64,000 nt of DNA. It comes from Antrihabitans stalactiti (GTDB lineage Bacteria > Actinomycetota > Actinomycetes > Mycobacteriales > Mycobacteriaceae). How positions within the stretch are numbered: the stretch's first letter is position 1; each line of letters starts with the position of its first letter. Positions 1 to 9,225 of the stretch are shown here, piece by piece. The notes under the pieces are model-generated. The model searched no databases, was not told where the DNA came from, and worked only from the letters and a program-made list of their open reading frames with translations. The stretch covers positions 62,001 to 126,000 of the forward strand of contig NZ_VCQU01000013.1 of assembly GCF_012932915.1 (NCBI RefSeq), read 5' to 3'. The translations under genes were made by a program, and so were the position numbers.

Positions 1-234
1 TGTTCGACCATCGCTTACGTGAACTCGGTATTCGACTCGACCCCACTAGTGCGCCGTCAGGCGCCGCGCGGGGCGCGAATTCGGCGTGACCGACGGGGTG
101 GTGCAACATCAGCGGAGGCAGGTGCCGCTCTGACCGCGCCGCGGTGCTAGCCGGGGGAGACCGCGACCGGTGATGCCGACTGGCGAAGGTCGTGCGACCG
201 TCGGGCGATCGGACCACGGTGTCCGCCGATCACA
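1..234 (+). other. Left-edge sequence, possible 3' tail of a truncated gene
   Basis: Reading from base 3 gives an open tail of 28 codons beginning FDHRLRELGIRLDPTSAP and ending in TGA at 87-89. It could be the C-terminus of a plus-strand gene whose body lies outside the window. Nothing in it identifies a family, and a chance open frame of this length is common at this GC content. From 90 to 234 I see no gene, repeat or clear terminator. The esterase gene on the minus strand ends at 235. Confidence 0.25.
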
Positions 235-1416
235 TCATGGAGCCATCTGCTCTGGAATCACTGGTCGAGTCGCGGCGGAATCGAAAGCCGCAGGTGGCGC
301 GACGGGATACGTGAGATCGCCGCAGTTCACGGTGGCAGAGATTCTGCCGTGGATGAAGTGGGCCGCGGCGTCGAGGGCGGCGCGACTTTCCGGCATGTCA
401 GGAAACAACGTCGTGAAAGCGTGAATCTGGTCGTGCCAGATATGCACCACGCAGGGCACACCCGCGTTAGCGAGCCGACCGGCCATCAGTTCGGAATCGA
501 TGCGCACGACCTCCGACTCCGCGGCGATGAGCAGGACCGGTGGAAGCGCAGCCAGGTCGTCGGTCGTCGGGGACAGGGCTGAATTCGGCGTAACGGGATC
601 GTAGCCACCGATCCTGCTCACGGTGGCAAGCAGTTCCGCCGGCAGATACGCGTCGGTGGTTCGGTTCGGATGGGCGAGTTTGGTCGTGCAGTCGAGGTCT
701 AGCCATGGCGAGAACCCGATGAGTCCCGCCGGCCGGGGCATTCCTGCGTGCGCGGCCGCGACGGCTGTGGCGAAGGCGAGGAACCCGCCTGCGGAGTCAC
801 CGGCGAACACCACGGTCGCGGGATCTGCTCCCTGGTCGAGCAGCCAGCGGTAGGTCGTTGTGCAGTCGTCGATCGAACCCGTGATCGGTGTCCTCGGCAG
901 TTGCCGGTAGGCGACATGGATTACGGGTAGTCCGGTGCGCCGAGCGAGTGCGGCCACAACCGGCCGGTGCGAGTTGAGCCCACCGATCAGGAAGGCGCCG
1001 CCGTGAAAATACAACACGGCCCCTTCCGCCAGGTTCGAGCGGGGGATGCAAGGCCGCACGATCTCGGCGTCGAACCCGGCGAAGTGCACCTTTTCGGCGG
1101 TCACACCCGTGGGGGTAGGGATGACCTTCGCGGCCAAGTCGACCGCGAACGCGACAGACATCGGCCAGGCAGTGATCGGAATGCGCCGCACGAGTGGGCT
1201 GATCACGGCGCGGAACACGAGGCCGACTATGCGGGATTGCGTACTCGACGGCACGTCGATCGGTGTGGACAGCACCGATGTCGGCGCAGTGACGCCGACA
1301 CCCCCCGCTGCCCTGGGCGAGGGTGACGTCCGGGGCGTCAACTCTGCCGGTATCGGTGGCCGCAGCGCCGACCTGACGGCCGTCGCGGCGTGGCCTACCG
1401 AATCACCCATGCGCAT
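235..1416 (-). CDS. Alpha/beta hydrolase of the hormone-sensitive lipase (HSL) family
   Basis: This is a predicted cytoplasmic carboxylesterase or lipase that cleaves acyl esters. The oxyanion-hole motif HGGAF is at about residues 138-142. The nucleophile elbow GDSAGG is at 206-211 with Ser208. An Asp in SEVVRID and a His in HDQIHAF complete the catalytic triad. At 393 aa it fits the HSL/acetyl-hydrolase family (LipN/LipH type). The frame is open upstream to 1500, but an AGGAG precedes the ATG at 1416 by 4 bases and a second ATG at 1410 by 10, so one of these is the start. It lies 84 bp downstream of mas on the same strand, so it is probably the last gene of the mce transcript. A role in hydrolysing imported esters is inference. 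The substrate is unknown. Confidence 0.9.
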   Translation of the reverse strand: MRMGDSVGHAATAVRSALRPPIPAELTPRTSPSPRAAGGVGVTAPTSVLSTPIDVPSSTQSRIVGLVFRAVISPLVRRIPITAWPMSVAFAVDLAAKVIPTPTGVTAEKVHFAGFDAEIVRPCIPRSNLAEGAVLYFHGGAFLIGGLNSHRPVVAALARRTGLPVIHVAYRQLPRTPITGSIDDCTTTYRWLLDQGADPATVVFAGDSAGGFLAFATAVAAAHAGMPRPAGLIGFSPWLDLDCTTKLAHPNRTTDAYLPAELLATVSRIGGYDPVTPNSALSPTTDDLAALPPVLLIAAESEVVRIDSELMAGRLANAGVPCVVHIWHDQIHAFTTLFPDMPESRAALDAAAHFIHGRISATVNCGDLTYPVAPPAAFDSAATRPVIPEQMAP

Positions 1417-1500
1417 ACCACTCCTGGTTGGGGGCTGACAACGAGGCCGCCGCCGGACCGACCACCACCGATAGTGAGACGTGATTGCATTGGGTTGCAA

Positions 1501-2115
1501 CTATTTCCCGGGCAGTGCGCCGTCCATGCCGCCGACGTCGGTGATTTTCCAGTCGTTGTTCGCATCGACGGTGACGTTGTAGGTGACGGTGGTTTGCGCG
1601 CCGGTGGGGGTCTGAGCGCTGGTCGATGTGACGTTGAGGAAGACGTTGACTCTGTAGATTCCGCCGGTTTCGGAGGCGATCGTGGCGTCGATCGGTGTTG
1701 CGCTCGACGTCCACTGCAACGGAACGAGCAGTTCCTGGAGCTTGGGCGCGGTGGCATCGAATTTGTTCGCCAGTTCCGGGCTCGTGTTGGCTTTCAGTCG
1801 CCCAACCCAGGCGTTGGCGTCCTTGAAGTCGATGTTGGAGGCGCCGACGGCGTAGTCGGTGGCCACGTGCTCGGCGTGCTGGTCGGCGGCGGCGGCGTCG
1901 TCGCGCTCACGCAGCTCTCTGTTGGCCGACCACAGCATGGCGCCGGTCACGGCGAGGGCGACGACGAGAGCAACGACGAGAGCGCCGAATGCTGCGGTGG
2001 ACTTGCGAATCGACAGCGTCGCGGGAGTTCTCGGTTGGTGTGTGGCGGAGGGCTTTTCGTCCGGATCGGTGCTCATCGTGGTCTCGGTCGGGTCGGCGGC
2101 GGTGGTGGTGGTCAT
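1501..2115 (-). CDS. Mce-associated membrane protein (Mas)
   Basis: This 204-aa protein has a hydrophilic N-terminus of about 40 residues, one transmembrane segment (about 42-65, GALVVALVVALAVTGAMLW), and an extracytoplasmic alpha+beta domain ending in NDWKITDVGGMDGALPGK. The topology, length and position after mceF match the Mce-associated proteins that stabilise Mce transporter complexes in mycobacteria. The ATG is preceded by GGAG five bases upstream. It starts 43 bp after the mceF stop. No enzymatic motif is present. The assignment rests on topology and context, as the sequence of this family varies a lot. Confidence 0.85.
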   Translation of the reverse strand: MTTTTAADPTETTMSTDPDEKPSATHQPRTPATLSIRKSTAAFGALVVALVVALAVTGAMLWSANRELRERDDAAAADQHAEHVATDYAVGASNIDFKDANAWVGRLKANTSPELANKFDATAPKLQELLVPLQWTSSATPIDATIASETGGIYRVNVFLNVTSTSAQTPTGAQTTVTYNVTVDANNDWKITDVGGMDGALPGK

Positions 2116-2158
2116 CTCTGCTCCAAACTTTTCGGCGGTTACTGATGTTTGTGGTGCG

Positions 2159-3124
2159 CTAGTTGACGTTGATCTGGAGGTGGATCGCGCCGTCGGCGGC
2201 GGTGGCGTTGAGTGCCTGCGAGATCAGGCTGCTGAGATCGATGGCGGGTATGGCTGCGGTGGCGGTCGCCGCGAGGGGCGCGATGATCGGCACCAGGGTC
2301 GCGAGATCGGGGCCGACTTCCTCGATATAGGCGGTCACTTTCGGCAGGAACGGCACGATGCCGTTGCCAGTGATGTAGTTCTGCGGCACGCCGGGGAGCC
2401 GGACGAACTTGGCCAGGGATTCGACGACCATCTCGACCTTGACCCCGAAGTCTGCCCACAGCGGTCCGGCCGAGGCCATCGACGGTCCGGTCCATTCCAT
2501 GTCGGAGCCGATGTTCTGCAGGTCGGTCAGCAGGCTGCGTATTTCGGGTGTGCGGCTCAGAATGGTGGCGGCCAGCAGGCTGGTCGACCGCGCCAGGTTC
2601 GGGATCACGTTCTCGAGCCCGGACAGACCTTGGGTGACGGTGGCGACGATGGAACTGATGGCCTCGGGGTCGAGTTGGTTCATCAGGGTGGTGACGGTGC
2701 GGGCGACATCGGGGATCGAGAGCGGCATCGCAATCGTGCGGGTGTCGATCTGCTGTCCGTCCTGCAGATACGGGCCGTCGGCTGTGGTCGGGGTGAATTG
2801 GACGTACGGTTCGCCGAGGGCGGAGAGGTTTTCGATCACCACTGTGCTCACGGTCGGAATCGCAAACTTGTCCTCGACGCGAAACGCCACTTCGACGCCG
2901 TCTGCGACGTTGGTGACCGAGGTGATGTCGCCGACCTTGACTCCGGACAGCAGGACGGGGGAGTTCGGCCCCAGGCTGCCCGAATTGGTGAGCACCATGG
3001 TCGCGGTTGTGTACTCGGTGAACCAGTCCACCCGGACGATGCCGAAAGCAAGATAGCCGGCGCCGACGACCAGCACCGTGGCGATGGCGATCAGGGACAG
3101 GACCGAACTGAGCTTGACCTTCAT
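2159..3124 (-). CDS. mceF: Mce family protein MceF, substrate-binding subunit of lipid importer
   Basis: This 321-aa protein has an N-terminal membrane anchor (about residues 5-27) followed by the MCE/MlaD beta-barrel domain (about 35-115, with LLSGVKVGDITSV and NLSALGEPYVQFTP) and then a long helical region. In this family six such subunits form a periplasm-spanning hydrophobic conduit feeding the YrbE permeases. It is the sixth mce gene after the two yrbE genes, which is why it is called MceF. Its ATG overlaps the mceE stop by four bases, indicating translational coupling. The lipid carried cannot be read from the sequence. Confidence 0.93.
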   Translation of the reverse strand: MKVKLSSVLSLIAIATVLVVGAGYLAFGIVRVDWFTEYTTATMVLTNSGSLGPNSPVLLSGVKVGDITSVTNVADGVEVAFRVEDKFAIPTVSTVVIENLSALGEPYVQFTPTTADGPYLQDGQQIDTRTIAMPLSIPDVARTVTTLMNQLDPEAISSIVATVTQGLSGLENVIPNLARSTSLLAATILSRTPEIRSLLTDLQNIGSDMEWTGPSMASAGPLWADFGVKVEMVVESLAKFVRLPGVPQNYITGNGIVPFLPKVTAYIEEVGPDLATLVPIIAPLAATATAAIPAIDLSSLISQALNATAADGAIHLQINVN

Positions 3125-4176
3125 CGAACCGCTCCGATCATGCGCAGCGTCGCGATGATGCGATCGACTTGATCATCGGTGGATACTGCCGGCGATGGTG
3201 TGGTGTTCACGTCGACGATGTTGATCTTCGGGCCGTGTTCGACGAACGGAATCACCTGGTCGCGTACCAAAGCCACCAGCTTGTTCAGGTTCGACGGCGC
3301 CGTCAGATCCAACGGGCGACTGGTAAATGCGAGCGGCACAAACGCTTTCGCTGCGGCATCGGCGGAGGTGAACAGCGGCTGCAGCCATTCCAACGAGTGC
3401 GCGACGCTACCGAGCGCACCGAAAATGCCGATCATCGCGGCCAACGAGTTCATCGCACTGATCGTGTGGTCGGTGCCGGCGTCGGTGAGCAACGCACTCA
3501 GCGCTGGCCCGCGGTCCAGGACGACGCCAGCGTCTGTCGTTATCGCGTCCAGAAACGCATCGACCTGATGCAGGTTCTCGGCGAGGTCGGTGACGTTCGC
3601 CCCGAGCACACCGGAGATTCGGGCGGTCTCTTTCGGGTCCGGCGGCAGCACCGAATTCATGCGGTTGACGATGTCCTGAGCCTGTTTGAAGGCACCGCCC
3701 CCGACGAACGTCGCTATTCCAGACATGGCGTCTTCGATCTGCAGCGCGGGTTCGGACTGTGCTAGCCCGATGGTGCCCTCCGGCGCGATCGTGGTGTCGT
3801 AGCCGTCGGCGGGTGGTTTCAGGGCGATGTAGATGTCGCCGAGGATCGTGGCTTGGCGAAGCTGCGCAGAGGTTGTGGTCGGTAGCCGTACCGATTCTGT
3901 GATGTCGACATCGGCGACGACATACCCTTCGCGTTCCGCGGTCGGATCGACGAGACGCACCGAGCGCAGGGACCCGATCTGGACGCCGTTGGCGGCCACT
4001 TTCGCCCGCGCGGGGAGGTTGAGTGCGTTCGCGAACTCGATGTGGACCCGGTACGTCTCGCCGGACACGGTGGTGCCGGGCAACGGGACCGAGGACGGAT
4101 CGAACGCGCACCCACCCAGGGTCAGTGCTGCAGCCACCCCGAGTACGCCAAGTTGGTGCCGCCAACGCCGTCTCAT
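3121..4176 (-). CDS. mceE: Mce family lipoprotein MceE
   Basis: This 351-aa protein starts with a basic n-region and hydrophobic stretch ending in the lipobox LGGC (Cys at about residue 23), so it is predicted to be lipid-anchored outside the membrane. The MCE domain follows (YRVHIEFANALNLPARAKVAANGVQ onwards, given here only by its start near residue 42), then a helical tail. In Mtb-type operons the fifth subunit, LprK-like MceE, is the only lipoprotein, and this position fits. Both ends overlap neighbouring genes by four bases. Confidence 0.93.
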   Translation of the reverse strand: MRRRWRHQLGVLGVAAALTLGGCAFDPSSVPLPGTTVSGETYRVHIEFANALNLPARAKVAANGVQIGSLRSVRLVDPTAEREGYVVADVDITESVRLPTTTSAQLRQATILGDIYIALKPPADGYDTTIAPEGTIGLAQSEPALQIEDAMSGIATFVGGGAFKQAQDIVNRMNSVLPPDPKETARISGVLGANVTDLAENLHQVDAFLDAITTDAGVVLDRGPALSALLTDAGTDHTISAMNSLAAMIGIFGALGSVAHSLEWLQPLFTSADAAAKAFVPLAFTSRPLDLTAPSNLNKLVALVRDQVIPFVEHGPKINIVDVNTTPSPAVSTDDQVDRIIATLRMIGAVR

Positions 4177-5273
4177 CGTGTGCCTGCCAGTCCGAGCACG
4201 ACGGGCAGCAGATCAATCGTTGCCAGTCCGTCGGCTGCCGAGCTGCAGCGGCCGGGTGCGAGCGTGTTCACCGTGGCGCAGACCTGGTCTGCATTCGACG
4301 CGGGGATGGCGACTTTGGGTGGTGCGTAGGTCACACCGGGTTTGCCGGTCTGTGGATCGCTCGACCGGGTGAAGGCGCCGAGGATCGGGGGGATCATGGT
4401 GATGATCTCGCGCAGGGTGGCGACGTTGGCGCCGATGAAATGGATGACCGGAACAGTGGCATCCAACACTTGCAGGATGGGTTCGCCGAACATGGTGGTG
4501 ATGTCGTTGATCATGGGGATGAGCTGTCGTAACGAATCGAGGATGCCCGCGCCGGGCACCCAGACCTTCTGATTGACGTAGTCGAGGACGTCGGCGAACG
4601 GGAGCAGCATGTCTTTGATGTCGCCCCATCCGGTGGACACGCTCGCCGACAATTCGCTCAGCACATCGATCAGCTCGCCGATGTGGCCGATCGCGGCGTC
4701 GGGTGAATTGAATGCGACGCCGAGCTTGGTGATCAGCTCGTTGATCCGCGGCCCGGTTCCGGAGATGGCGGTATCGATGGCATGGATGCCGTCGTTGACG
4801 CGGCCGGCGTCGACCGGGTCGTTACTGCCGTTGAGTGTGTCGGCGAGGGTGGCGAGGGCGTTGAGTGTTCGGGTCATGCTTTTGGGTGTGAGGGTGCGGG
4901 TGATGCACGTGTTGGGGTCCCAGTCGGTGGCGTCGGTGTCGCTGAGGACTGCGAGGTTGCGGTCGGCGACGAGGGTGTCCGACACCGTGGTCGCCGAGAC
5001 GGCGCCGCGCAGGGGATGGTCGGCGTCGACGTCGAAATCGACGCGCACGGTCTCACCCTGGGGCGCGATGTCGGTCACCGTGCCCACAGTCAGGCCGAAC
5101 ATGGTGACGTGGTTGCCGGTGTAGAGGCCGACCGCGTCGGGCATCAGCGCGCAGTAGCTCTGCATTTTCTTCGCGGGGTCGAAGGTGATGACGTAGGCGA
5201 ACAGGACGAGTGCGGCGGCGACGAGCACACCGGTGACCGACATGAATCCGCGTGAGGCCAGTATCCGATTCAT
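4173..5273 (-). CDS. mceD: Mce family protein MceD
   Basis: MCE-domain subunit of about 366 aa with an N-terminal membrane anchor (GVLVAAALVLFAYVITF) and the motif NHVTMFGLTVGTVTDIAPQG inside the MlaD-like domain. The frame also allows a GTG start at 5282, but an AAGGGG lies 8 bases before the ATG at 5273 and too close to the GTG, so 5273 is preferred. The start is then 2 bp after the mceC stop. The stop overlaps mceE. It is part of the yrbE-mce importer. Confidence 0.92.
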   Translation of the reverse strand: MNRILASRGFMSVTGVLVAAALVLFAYVITFDPAKKMQSYCALMPDAVGLYTGNHVTMFGLTVGTVTDIAPQGETVRVDFDVDADHPLRGAVSATTVSDTLVADRNLAVLSDTDATDWDPNTCITRTLTPKSMTRTLNALATLADTLNGSNDPVDAGRVNDGIHAIDTAISGTGPRINELITKLGVAFNSPDAAIGHIGELIDVLSELSASVSTGWGDIKDMLLPFADVLDYVNQKVWVPGAGILDSLRQLIPMINDITTMFGEPILQVLDATVPVIHFIGANVATLREIITMIPPILGAFTRSSDPQTGKPGVTYAPPKVAIPASNADQVCATVNTLAPGRCSSAADGLATIDLLPVVLGLAGTR

Positions 5274-5275
5274 CC

Positions 5276-6316
5276 TCAACACCCCTTGCCGGGGACCGGG
5301 ACACAGAGGTCGGGGCCGGTGATCGTCGTCGAGGACTGGTCGAGAACCAGACCCTGCGGGGTTGCCAGCGGCTGCACGCGGGCGAGCAGCTCCCGCACCG
5401 AGGCCACCGCGCCACCGAGTTTGTCGCCGAGTCGTTGAAGTTCGGGGATCGTGTCGGCCAATTTTTGCGCCATCGGCTTCAACGTGTTATCCCAGTGCGG
5501 AGCGAGCACCGCAAGCCGCGACAGGGCCTCGTCGGTGATCCGCAGTGCCTCTTGGATTTCGGCTTGTTTGTCGATCACGATCGTCTCCAAGATCCGGATG
5601 GTGCGGACCAACTCTCCGAGCAGGGATTTCGAACTGTTGATCGCGCTGAGGTATTCGTCGGCGATCGCCAGGGTGCGCGAAACGTCGTCGTTCTGCTTCA
5701 CGAGAACGTCGACGAGGGACTCGATGGCGTTGCCCGCGCGACGCAGTCCGTCGGGACTACCGTCCAGCGAGGTTTGCAGCGCAGCAAAGTTTTGCCGCAG
5801 CGTGGTGCCGTCGACGTCGCGCAGCGGTTGGGCGGCGTCCTGGAACGCTTGGGCCAGGCTGTAGGGCAACCGCACCCGCTCCGGCGGGATCACCGCGTCT
5901 GCCAGTGGTGCAGTGCCGGCCGGAAAGACGGCGACGTAGTGGCCGCCGACGATGGTGAGCATCCGGATGTCGAGGGTGGTCTGGTCGCCGATGAACACCT
6001 CGTCCTTGACCGTGAACCTCATCCGCACCCCATGGGGTTGCAGCTCGAGCGAGGTCACCGACCCCACCGGGATCCCGGCGACCCGCACATCGTCGCCGGT
6101 TTTGATCGATCCGGCTTCGGTGAGATCGGCCGTATAGGTGGAGCGGCCCAGCGGCAGCGCGTAGAGCACACCGGTCGCGATCAGTGCGAGGACCACGACC
6201 GTTGCGCCGAGGGCGCCCAGTCGCAGTTGCGAGCGGGCGGACTGTTTCTCGGTAGGGATGGGCCGGTTGCCCGGCAGGTGAAACCACCTGCGTGCCTTGG
6301 GGTTCAACGGTTGCAC
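5276..6316 (-). CDS. mceC: Mce family protein MceC
   Basis: This 346-aa MCE subunit has an N-terminal cytoplasmic stretch (VQPLNPKARRWFHLPG), one membrane anchor (LRLGALGATVVVLALIATG), the MCE domain (GDDVRVAGIPVGSVTSLELQ) and a helical tail ending in GPDLCVPVPGKGC. The open frame continues much further upstream (to 7366), but that part is only the antisense-like shadow of mceB. AAGGA stands 7 bases before the GTG at 6316, which is therefore taken as the start. It overlaps the end of mceB by 13 bases. Confidence 0.9.
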   Translation of the reverse strand: MQPLNPKARRWFHLPGNRPIPTEKQSARSQLRLGALGATVVVLALIATGVLYALPLGRSTYTADLTEAGSIKTGDDVRVAGIPVGSVTSLELQPHGVRMRFTVKDEVFIGDQTTLDIRMLTIVGGHYVAVFPAGTAPLADAVIPPERVRLPYSLAQAFQDAAQPLRDVDGTTLRQNFAALQTSLDGSPDGLRRAGNAIESLVDVLVKQNDDVSRTLAIADEYLSAINSSKSLLGELVRTIRILETIVIDKQAEIQEALRITDEALSRLAVLAPHWDNTLKPMAQKLADTIPELQRLGDKLGGAVASVRELLARVQPLATPQGLVLDQSSTTITGPDLCVPVPGKGC

Positions 6317-7311
6317 AGCGATATCCTTTGTCCGGCGATGAGGACCTGCAGCGGTGCGGGGGCGGTCGCGTTTCCGTTCGAGCAGGTCAGGTTCACCCCG
6401 GGACCGGTGTCGGGGACCAGGGCGTTGAGTGATTGCAGCAGTGTCGGCAATGTGCCGAGAACCTCGACGGCTTGGTCGGGATCGGGGAACAGCAACCCGA
6501 CGATGTGGTCGAGGTCGGGGTTGGTGTCGGGGGTGAGTCCGAGGGTGGCGAGCAGGCTGTTGAGGGGAGCGAGCACCGGTGGGGCGGTCATCGCGAAATC
6601 GACGACGCCGTCGAAGTTTTGCTGCAACGTGATGAACACCTGGGTGATGCCGTCGATGAGCGTGACCAGTTGCGGTGAGCGTCCGCCGATCTGGTCGGAG
6701 ATCTGTTTGAGGTTGGCGACCAACGCCGAGATGACGGTTTGGCGGTCGCTGACGTAGGTGCTCAGGGTCTCGATTGCGTCCAGCGCGGGTCCGATGCCGG
6801 TGCCGTTGCCTTCGATCACGGCGAGCAGGCTTTCGGTGAACTGGTTGAGCGCGCTGGGAGAGAAGTCGGCGAGCACGGGTTCGAGGCCGTTGAACAATCC
6901 GGTGATGTCGAAGGACGGGATTGTCGACTCGGTGCCGATCGTGGCCCCGGCCGCGAGCTCGGTTCCGGGTTGGGGTGGTTGCTGGATGTCGATGTAGCGC
7001 TGCCCGGTCAGATTCTGGTAGCGGATGGCCAGGTGGCTCGTCTCGTACACCGATCGGCCTTCTTGGACGGTCAGTCCGACCCGTGCGTGGTTGTCGTCGA
7101 GGTTGATGGTTTGCACTTTGCCGACCTGCACCCCGTACATGCGGACGTCGTCGCCGGTCTTGAGTCCGTTGGCGTCGGTGAACATCGCTGTGTAGCTGTG
7201 GGTGTCGCCGGACACCGGGCGCTTGATCGCGGCGATGATGAAGGTGAGCAGGACTGCGATGACCGCGACGAACAAGGTCAGCTTCACCCCCACGGAGATG
7301 AGGGATTTCAT
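6304..7311 (-). CDS. mceB: Mce family protein MceB
   Basis: This 335-aa MCE subunit has an N-terminal anchor (GVKLTLFVAVIAVLLTFIIAA), the MCE domain with GDDVRMYGVQVGKVQTINL at about residues 52-70, NLTGQRYIDIQQP, and a helical C-terminal region. A Cys-containing tail (LTCSNGN, ISLCNR) resembles other MceB proteins. The ATG overlaps the mceA stop by four bases, so translation is probably coupled through the operon. Confidence 0.93.
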   Translation of the reverse strand: MKSLISVGVKLTLFVAVIAVLLTFIIAAIKRPVSGDTHSYTAMFTDANGLKTGDDVRMYGVQVGKVQTINLDDNHARVGLTVQEGRSVYETSHLAIRYQNLTGQRYIDIQQPPQPGTELAAGATIGTESTIPSFDITGLFNGLEPVLADFSPSALNQFTESLLAVIEGNGTGIGPALDAIETLSTYVSDRQTVISALVANLKQISDQIGGRSPQLVTLIDGITQVFITLQQNFDGVVDFAMTAPPVLAPLNSLLATLGLTPDTNPDLDHIVGLLFPDPDQAVEVLGTLPTLLQSLNALVPDTGPGVNLTCSNGNATAPAPLQVLIAGQRISLCNR

Positions 7312-8351
7312 CGTTCGCCTCCCGGCTGTGCGGTCCCGAGCAGCGGCACCGACAGGGCCGGTACACCGCGCAGCGTCACGGCGAGGTTCAGCATCGGACC
7401 GTCGGGTGTGTCGGTGAACGAGCGGTCGAGGCGGGCAAGGAGATCGCGCAGTTGTGCACTCGACAGTTGTGGGGTGGGTATCATCCGCGTCGCGGCGTCC
7501 AGCACTGGTGGGAGCATGTTCGCGTAGCCCGCGAAATAGTCTTGGGCAGTGAACAGCAGAGTGGATACACCCGGAAACAGCTGGTGAATTGCGATCTGGA
7601 CGACCTCGTCGAAGGTCTCCTTGTGGGTGTGCAGGATTTCGATGTTGCGGACGGTGTCGATCAGATCGATGGTGCCGCCGACCATCGGTGCCGCGCCTGA
7701 GAGCGCAGAACCGAACTGTCCCACCAGGAACGAGGCCGCGTAGCGCTGGGTGTCGGCGATGTTGCGGCCGGTGCTGACGATCGCTTCCAGGATCGGGGTG
7801 AACGCTTCGAGGTCGCCGGCCAGTGTGGTGAGGGTGTCGGTGAGTTGCGGGGTCAACACGTCGGTGGCGGTCCGGGTGACCGATCGGAGCAGGTTGCCCA
7901 TCGTGACATCGCGCACCCGGTCGCCATGGCGGCCGGTAAGGTCGACGACGTCATGGTTGCCCAATGCGGTGCCGCCGGATCCGCGTCGCAGTTCGATCTC
8001 GCTGATGCCGAAAAGATTGGCCGGTGCGTAGTCGATGTCGAGGGTGTCGGTCACCCCGAACAGTTGGGATTGATTGAGCCGCAACGTGATCAGTTGCTGT
8101 CCGATCGTCGAGGTGTCGATCGTCTCGATCTCACCGACCGCGACGCCGTCGAGCCGAACCGGGGTTCCCTCGACGATGCCGTCGCCGATTTCTTCCGTCT
8201 GCAACACGATCTGCATCCGGTCGTCACCGCGAATTCGGTCGATGACGATCCAGGTGAGCGAGACGACCACGACGATGGCGACGGCGGTGACGCCGATGAC
8301 GACCGAGCGGCGCTGGTCGATGGATATTCCGGGGAGTCCGTATTTCGGCAT
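7308..8351 (-). CDS. mceA: Mce family protein MceA
   Basis: This 347-aa MCE subunit starts MPKYGLPGISIDQRR, then has a membrane anchor (about 16-36), an MCE domain (GTPVRLDGVAVGEIETID) and a long helical region. The frame is open upstream to 8498 inside yrbEB, but the ATG at 8351, four bases after the yrbEB stop, gives the family's usual N-terminus. It is the first mce gene after the permeases. In the conduit model MceA-F form a heterohexamer. Confidence 0.92.
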   Translation of the reverse strand: MPKYGLPGISIDQRRSVVIGVTAVAIVVVVSLTWIVIDRIRGDDRMQIVLQTEEIGDGIVEGTPVRLDGVAVGEIETIDTSTIGQQLITLRLNQSQLFGVTDTLDIDYAPANLFGISEIELRRGSGGTALGNHDVVDLTGRHGDRVRDVTMGNLLRSVTRTATDVLTPQLTDTLTTLAGDLEAFTPILEAIVSTGRNIADTQRYAASFLVGQFGSALSGAAPMVGGTIDLIDTVRNIEILHTHKETFDEVVQIAIHQLFPGVSTLLFTAQDYFAGYANMLPPVLDAATRMIPTPQLSSAQLRDLLARLDRSFTDTPDGPMLNLAVTLRGVPALSVPLLGTAQPGGER

Positions 8352-8355
8352 CGCG

Positions 8356-9225
8356 TTATCCGGTGAAACTGATCGAGGAGTTGAAGCCCCACAGCGCGAT
8401 GCTGAGCAGCATGTCGAGGGCGATGATGGCAACGAAGCTGGCGCGGACTGCGCGCCCGGAGGCGATGCCCACACCTTCCGGACCACCGGTGGCGACAAAG
8501 CCTTGGTAGCAGTGGATCAGGATGACGGCGATGCCGAAGATCAGGACCTTGATCACCGCCGCGGTCACGTCCCACCCGGCCACGAACTGAAAGAAGTAGT
8601 GGTCGTAGACGCCGCTGGCCTGACCGTGCAGCACGACGATGACCGCGCCGCAGGACAGGTAGCTCAAGATCAAGGCGATCAGGAACGTCGGCACGATCGC
8701 GACGGCACCGGCGATCACCTTGGTGGTGACGACGAACGGTATCGACCGCAAGCCCAACGCCTCCAGAGCGTCGATTTCCTCCGAGATCCGCATGGACCCG
8801 ATCTGGGCGGTCATCCGGCAGCCCGCTTGAGCTGCGAAGCCGATTCCGGCGGCAATCGGGGCCAGTTCGCGAGTGTTGGCGAACGCGGACACGACACCGG
8901 TCACCGGTCCCAACCCGATCATGTCGAGGGTGGCGAAGGACTCGATGCCGACCGAGCCACCCATCACCATGCCGAGCACGATCAGCATGGGTACGGTCCC
9001 GCCGCCGACGATGAGTGAGCCGCGCCCCCAGGTCATGTCGGTGATGGTGCGCATCGTTTCCGCGCGATACTTGGTGAGCGTCAACGGGATCGAGGACAGT
9101 GCTTGCCAGACGAAGCTCAGGACGAAACCGAGGGTTTCGAACCGGGCGGTGATCCGGCCCCGCGATGCGGCGATCCGGTAGGCCCAGCCGAGCCCCTTCG
9201 GGGCGTAGGTCGAGGCGCTCATCAC
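8356..9225 (-). CDS. yrbEB: YrbE/MlaE-type permease B of the Mce importer
   Basis: This integral membrane permease (289 aa) has the MlaE fold and five to six hydrophobic segments. The conserved cytoplasmic EEIDALEALGLRS motif (about residues 148-160) is the coupling helix region that contacts the ATPase (MceG/Mkl). No ATPase gene is in the window, as usual, because MceG is encoded elsewhere in these genomes. The GTG at 9225 overlaps the yrbEA stop by four bases, and an ATG at 9222 is an equally possible start. Confidence 0.93.
   Translation of the reverse strand: MMSASTYAPKGLGWAYRIAASRGRITARFETLGFVLSFVWQALSSIPLTLTKYRAETMRTITDMTWGRGSLIVGGGTVPMLIVLGMVMGGSVGIESFATLDMIGLGPVTGVVSAFANTRELAPIAAGIGFAAQAGCRMTAQIGSMRISEEIDALEALGLRSIPFVVTTKVIAGAVAIVPTFLIALILSYLSCGAVIVVLHGQASGVYDHYFFQFVAGWDVTAAVIKVLIFGIAVILIHCYQGFVATGGPEGVGIASGRAVRASFVAIIALDMLLSIALWGFNSSISFTG

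Noticed and set aside
5252-6757. 501-residue plus-strand open frame over mceC/mceB
   Set aside because: It overlaps well-supported Mce genes on the other strand and has no family motif or ribosome binding site.
5276-7366. 696-residue open frame on the minus strand as one long protein
   Set aside because: Its N-terminal half is Arg/Pro-rich and antisense-like, lying out of frame over mceB; only the part from GTG 6316 is MceC.
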